Shown in pieces: positions 60,980 to 64,000 of a stretch of 64,000 bases of DNA. Within the stretch, counting starts at the first letter, position 1. Each line of letters opens with the position of its first letter. Below the pieces are notes generated by a model, which saw nothing but the letters and a program-made list of their open reading frames with translations, made no database searches and was not told the DNA's origin. The stretch comes from a virus. A program made the position numbers and the translations under genes. Location of the stretch: IMG/VR virus record IMGVR_UViG_3300028666_000033, positions 1 through 64,000 of that record. One strand, 5' to 3'.

Positions 60980-61328
60980 TGTTGCCTCGACAATCTACTG
61001 AGTGCGCCATCTGGTTATCCTTCACAGCGAAGATGCAGGTATCCCCTACATTGACCAATCCGATCTGTTCAGCGTACAGGCCAACCACGGCGGGTTTGCC
61101 GTTGCTGTCGAGCACTACATAGGTCGTTGACGTGCCTGAGAAAAGAGTCGCGTAGGTGCGCACAACCTTGCCTGAAACAGAGGTGGTAGGCGGGTTGCTG
61201 ATATAATTGGACAGCACAGAGAAAAAGACTAAAATAAGACCAACTATCATCAGACCAATAAAGATCGGCAACAGCCATTTCAGCCATTCGATGGTATCAA
61301 TCCATATGGTCGATCTTTGTTCATTCAT
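60966..61328 (-). CDS. Membrane-anchored protein with external domain
   Basis: 120 residues; one TM span at about 17-42 (WLLPIFIGLMIVGLILVFF), then a soluble beta-rich domain with two cysteines (GDTCIFAV, HSVDCRG) that could form a disulfide outside the membrane. ATGA start. Function unknown. Confidence 0.62.
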   Translation of the reverse strand: MNEQRSTIWIDTIEWLKWLLPIFIGLMIVGLILVFFSVLSNYISNPPTTSVSGKVVRTYATLFSGTSTTYVVLDSNGKPAVVGLYAEQIGLVNVGDTCIFAVKDNQMAHSVDCRGNNDNK

Positions 61329-61762
61329 GATACGCGCATATCCTCATACTTCCATCTATTCCAGTTTAAGGCCAATCCTTCGCCGCACTCCATGACCAGA
61401 TACTGCATAAGGTCATAGCCATTACTAAGTGCCTGCGCCAGCTCCGATAACCGCTGATTATCTTTCTCCAGCATAATTCTCTTTTCCAGCACTTCGCAAT
61501 CTGCGTGGACCCGATGCCATGTCTGACATATCTTCATATAGGGACACCATTCGCGCAGTAGCCTCCCTGAAATCCACCATTGAACGCCAGACGGGGAGAC
61601 TTTGACGTGGCACAATCTCATCTCGACCATCTCTCTCAGGTCATCGTACAGGTCATTGCTGGAAATATGATGACTGTTGATGCAGTGGGCAATCATGAGC
61701 AAACCCAGAACTTCGACCTGGCCTCTGGATGGGGACAGTTTGATAGCAGGTTCAGGGATCAT
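61325..61762 (-). CDS. Hypothetical protein, 145 aa
   Basis: GAGGCCAGA before ATG. A winged-helix-like N-terminus (GQVEVLGLLMIAHCINSHH), then a helical C-half with Cys-rich CPYMKICQTWH. Could bind DNA; not identified. Confidence 0.58.
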   Translation of the reverse strand: MIPEPAIKLSPSRGQVEVLGLLMIAHCINSHHISSNDLYDDLREMVEMRLCHVKVSPSGVQWWISGRLLREWCPYMKICQTWHRVHADCEVLEKRIMLEKDNQRLSELAQALSNGYDLMQYLVMECGEGLALNWNRWKYEDMRVS

Positions 61763-61777
61763 TCTGGCCTCGGCAGT

Positions 61778-61987
61778 CTAGGGATGGACGGGTAAAGGTC
61801 TGGCAATGTTACCTCCCATTGCGCTGCGGATCAGTGCTTGCACTTCATCAATGGTCTCAGTGCAGCGAATCGAGTCGCCGCTAACGGTCTTTATCAGGGT
61901 ATCTCCATCGTCACGATAAACGTACTGTATCTGTCCGACCAGAATCAACACAGGTCCAACATCCCTTATGCCAGTAACTCTAATCAT
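61778..61987 (-). CDS. Small hypothetical protein, 69 aa
   Basis: ATGA start at 61987, overlapping the SAM-fold gene. Beta-rich (VTGIRDVGPVLILVGQIQYVYRDDG split: RVTGIRDVGPVLILVG then QIQYVYRDD). Acidic. No family. Confidence 0.52.
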   Translation of the reverse strand: MIRVTGIRDVGPVLILVGQIQYVYRDDGDTLIKTVSGDSIRCTETIDEVQALIRSAMGGNIARPLPVHP

Positions 61988-62628
61988 CCCATCCACCTGA
62001 AGCCTTTCCGTATGAGTAGTTCTTTCATTTCCCGCTTGAAGGCCCATGCGCCCTGAAACTTCACCCGCTTGGAGAGCGTGTGGATCATTCTGGCGTGCCA
62101 CAGGTCCAGATGGGATGGGTCTTCGTCATGATTGACCCACAGATCATGCCACGCACATGTAAACGGCTGCGTGTTCTGGACAGTCCACTCCAGTGCATCG
62201 GCCTCAATAATCCTCAACCGATCAGTCTGTGGCATATAAGGCTGGACCAGCTTAAGCACATCGGGCGAGTTCTCAATAACAGTAATATGCTCGACCTTCG
62301 GATTGAGCAGCAGTCCCCTGACGACGCAGCCCAGACCCAGCCCTGTTACCAGCACATGCCCGTAGGCTTTCATGGCGAAGCCCAGATGGGTGCTGAGTTC
62401 AAAGGGTGTATCTTCCATGACCAGATCGCCAGGAGGGTTGTTGTAGAGCGTGGCATCAGTGATGCAGCGCAGATAAGTATAAGTTCCGGCGGGAAGGGTG
62501 ATCATCTTCCAGTTGCGGTAGGTCGTGTGATCCTTTTTGATACGGTACTTGCTAATATGCCACAGACCGGAGTATCCGGCAGGGATAGCCTTAGCGCTCA
62601 TGGCAGCCAGATAATCTTTAGCGTTCAT
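61984..62628 (-). CDS. Spermidine-synthase-like SAM-fold protein
   Basis: 214 residues. VLVTGLGLGCVVRGLL is the nucleotide-binding Gly loop, then HITVIENSPDVLKLV (acidic residue for ribose) and LRIIEADALEW. This is the fold of spermidine synthase-like proteins. Aminopropyl transfer or methyl transfer cannot be told apart here. Confidence 0.68.
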   Translation of the reverse strand: MNAKDYLAAMSAKAIPAGYSGLWHISKYRIKKDHTTYRNWKMITLPAGTYTYLRCITDATLYNNPPGDLVMEDTPFELSTHLGFAMKAYGHVLVTGLGLGCVVRGLLLNPKVEHITVIENSPDVLKLVQPYMPQTDRLRIIEADALEWTVQNTQPFTCAWHDLWVNHDEDPSHLDLWHARMIHTLSKRVKFQGAWAFKREMKELLIRKGFRWMG

Positions 62629-62885
62629 TCTATTTCCGAATCTGCCTGCGCGGCATCCATTGCGTCCTGTCGGGTCGGGATTTTATTTTTCCCATAGGAG
62701 ACCGCGAAGCGTTTCCCCTCACCATCCACTAAGTTTTTGTACCGCACCCAGCACCATTTGCCACTGCCATTTTCCTGCGCAACCACATAAGTAAGCCCTT
62801 TTCTGGGCGTTGCCTCCCACGAAATAACAGGCTCTCGTTTATCCTGGGGGACGTGGCTAGTTTCTCGCCATTCCAGTGTTGTCAT
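62625..62885 (-). CDS. Hypothetical protein, 86 aa
   Basis: ATGA start. Beta-rich with many Trp/Tyr (GLTYVVAQENGSGKWCWVRY). Acidic C-terminus. Unidentified. Confidence 0.57.
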   Translation of the reverse strand: MTTLEWRETSHVPQDKREPVISWEATPRKGLTYVVAQENGSGKWCWVRYKNLVDGEGKRFAVSYGKNKIPTRQDAMDAAQADSEIE

Positions 62886-63130
62886 GCTCGTCCTGTCTCC
62901 TGGGTAATTTTGCGGATAATCTTACCATCATCACTGATCTCATTGACCCAGAAATCCCACGGCCCCACATTGTCCACCGTGTCCCAGCCAATATTATTGG
63001 CACGGATCAGGTCAGTGATCACACTCTCATCGTAGGGATCACGATCAATGGTCTCTGTTCCACCGTCAAAGCAGCCATCATAATCTTCACCGGTGCAATC
63101 GTGGCAGAATATAACGACTTCGTAATGCAT
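62882..63130 (-). CDS. Hypothetical protein, 82 aa
   Basis: ATG at 63130 with GGGAG nine bases before it and TGATG overlap. Starts MHYEVVIFCHDCTG; acidic. A cysteine/His cluster may bind metal. Function unknown. Confidence 0.57.
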   Translation of the reverse strand: MHYEVVIFCHDCTGEDYDGCFDGGTETIDRDPYDESVITDLIRANNIGWDTVDNVGPWDFWVNEISDDGKIIRKITQETGRA

Positions 63131-63387
63131 CAGTTGCTCTCCCAACTGCGATAAACGGCATCGACAATGATCGAATCGATGGCCTGTTTTTCTTCTTCGG
63201 TTGCCCTGTCGTCACATTCCCGATGAACACGGTAGAAGTAGCTGCGGCTGTCACCTGGGACCATCAGTGACGGGGAACGCATCGGCTCACTCAACTTCTT
63301 ATGGCAGAAGGGGCACTCCATATCAAAGCCAGGGTCATAGGCTGGAGTGTTGCTATCATCATCAAAGTACCCGAACATTTTGTTCAT
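63130..63387 (-). CDS. Small zinc-binding protein, 85 aa
   Basis: ATG at 63387 in ATGA. CPFCHKKL and a later HRECDD suggest one zinc site. C-terminal helix acidic. No family known. Confidence 0.6.
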   Translation of the reverse strand: MNKMFGYFDDDSNTPAYDPGFDMECPFCHKKLSEPMRSPSLMVPGDSRSYFYRVHRECDDRATEEEKQAIDSIIVDAVYRSWESN

Positions 63388-63917
63388 CCCCAGTAACTCG
63401 ATAGCCACCACTTGGGCTGCTCATTCCCGATTTCAATGTTGTAGGTCTTGCAGAACTCAATGAGCGCTGCCACTTTATCAGGACTGACTACCAATTCTGC
63501 CGGGTCGAATGCTTCTGGCGATCCCCGATAAGCCACCTTAATGCTGGTCGGTACAGCCAGAATGATCATCGGATACTCACCGCTGCAATAGTTAATCTCT
63601 GCCACGGGGAGAGGATGAGCAGCCTCGAAGGCATTCTTTTCATTGAAGTAAGGTGCGTATTCTTCTTTTGTAGGCCGTTTCCCATGAAGATAGATGGCGT
63701 TCTCTCTATCTACGTGCGTTTTAGCCACTGCCATCCTCTGGGCGTAAATCTCGTCATCAGCATAGATAGGATGTTCAGGCTTGAACTGGCAGATGCCATT
63801 AATCCACCAGCCATCCATATCGTTATCGTCCTCATATTCGCCGGAATTCCAGGGCAATTCAGTGCCCTCTTCCAGCATTATCCCGAAGCATATCTGACCA
63901 TCGGCTGATGTTGACAT
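63384..63917 (-). CDS. Hypothetical protein, 177 aa
   Basis: Starts in TAATG with the upstream gene. Acidic, Tyr/Trp-rich, with EYEDDNDMDGWWINGICQF and later VAALIEFCKTYNIEIG. Unrecognised. Last complete gene of the window. Confidence 0.62.
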   Translation of the reverse strand: MSTSADGQICFGIMLEEGTELPWNSGEYEDDNDMDGWWINGICQFKPEHPIYADDEIYAQRMAVAKTHVDRENAIYLHGKRPTKEEYAPYFNEKNAFEAAHPLPVAEINYCSGEYPMIILAVPTSIKVAYRGSPEAFDPAELVVSPDKVAALIEFCKTYNIEIGNEQPKWWLSSYWG

Positions 63918-64000
63918 TAGTACACCGCCCAGACTTCGATGGTGCTAGCTTTTCTCAGCACCTGGATCAACTCCTCGTAAGGATTTACCGAATCGCCTTC
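63917..64000 (-). CDS. C-terminal end of an unknown gene, cut by the window edge
   Basis: Open frame from the window end down to a TAA at 63917, coding 27 residues ending ASTIEVWAVY. It overlaps the next gene as TAATG, so it is the preceding gene of the same operon. Nothing can be said about function. Confidence 0.55.
   Translation of the reverse strand, partial: EGDSVNPYEELIQVLRKASTIEVWAVY

Noticed and set aside
1-64000. Integrase, transposase or att site
   Set aside because: No tyrosine or serine recombinase motif and no tRNA-end duplication was seen. The tRNA at 12696 has no obvious 3'-end repeat nearby.

Overview
The window is a contiguous piece of a tailed double-stranded DNA phage genome, most likely a siphovirus-type phage that persists as a plasmid (a phage-plasmid). 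The evidence is a head-to-tail structural cluster (terminase, portal, HK97-like capsid, tail tube, frameshifted tail chaperone, 966-residue tape measure, no sheath gene), a divergent repressor switch, and an actin-like ParM/ParR partition locus, with no integrase seen. Both ends are cut inside genes, so this is not the whole genome. The host cannot be fixed from sequence alone. A lysin with two SH3b domains and a clan GH-A glycosidase domain, joined by Pro/Thr linkers, is an architecture I associate with Chloroflexota, but that is a weak hint.

Layout. (1) 1-10,788, minus strand: an early module with a C5-cytosine methyltransferase, HNH nuclease, Pif1/RecD2-type helicase, Sak4-type recombination ATPase, small zinc-ribbon proteins, a possible TGT-like/GNAT fusion and a PP-loop (PAPS-reductase-like) enzyme. 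A structured leader RNA precedes it. (2) 10,800-16,000: the control and maintenance region, with a Cro-like/XRE divergent switch, repeat-rich AT-rich DNA, a tRNA with anticodon CAT, an RHH protein, ParM and ParR, and a secreted SGNH hydrolase. This is the main plus-strand block. (3) 15,983-18,777, minus: lysis and secreted proteins. (4) 18,786-41,348, minus: the virion cluster, transcribed from terminase down to tail fibre. Its standout is a 1,125-residue capsid polyprotein containing a 2H phosphoesterase domain, a maturation protease, a scaffold-like acidic region and the major capsid protein. (5) 41,445-54,000, minus: paired winged-helix regulators, a proteasome-like Ntn hydrolase, and a second terminase split into an ATPase gene (42,964-43,572) and a nuclease gene (50,094-50,642). 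Between the halves lies a sugar cassette (DegT aminotransferase, glycosyltransferases, methyltransferase) interrupted by a plus-strand HNH gene. (6) 54,000-64,000, minus: nucleotide and RNA metabolism (deoxyribosyltransferase-like protein, RNA ligase, ThyX) mixed with many small unknown and membrane proteins.

How it works together. Most minus-strand genes overlap by ATGA, GTGA, TAATG or 11-17 bases, so translation is probably coupled along long operons. The switch region decides between quiescence and lytic growth, ParM/ParR would keep the quiescent replicon stable, and the virion and lysis blocks form the late programme. The sugar cassette probably modifies the virion or host surface. The cytosine methyltransferase, and possibly the TGT-like/PP-loop pair, would modify DNA.
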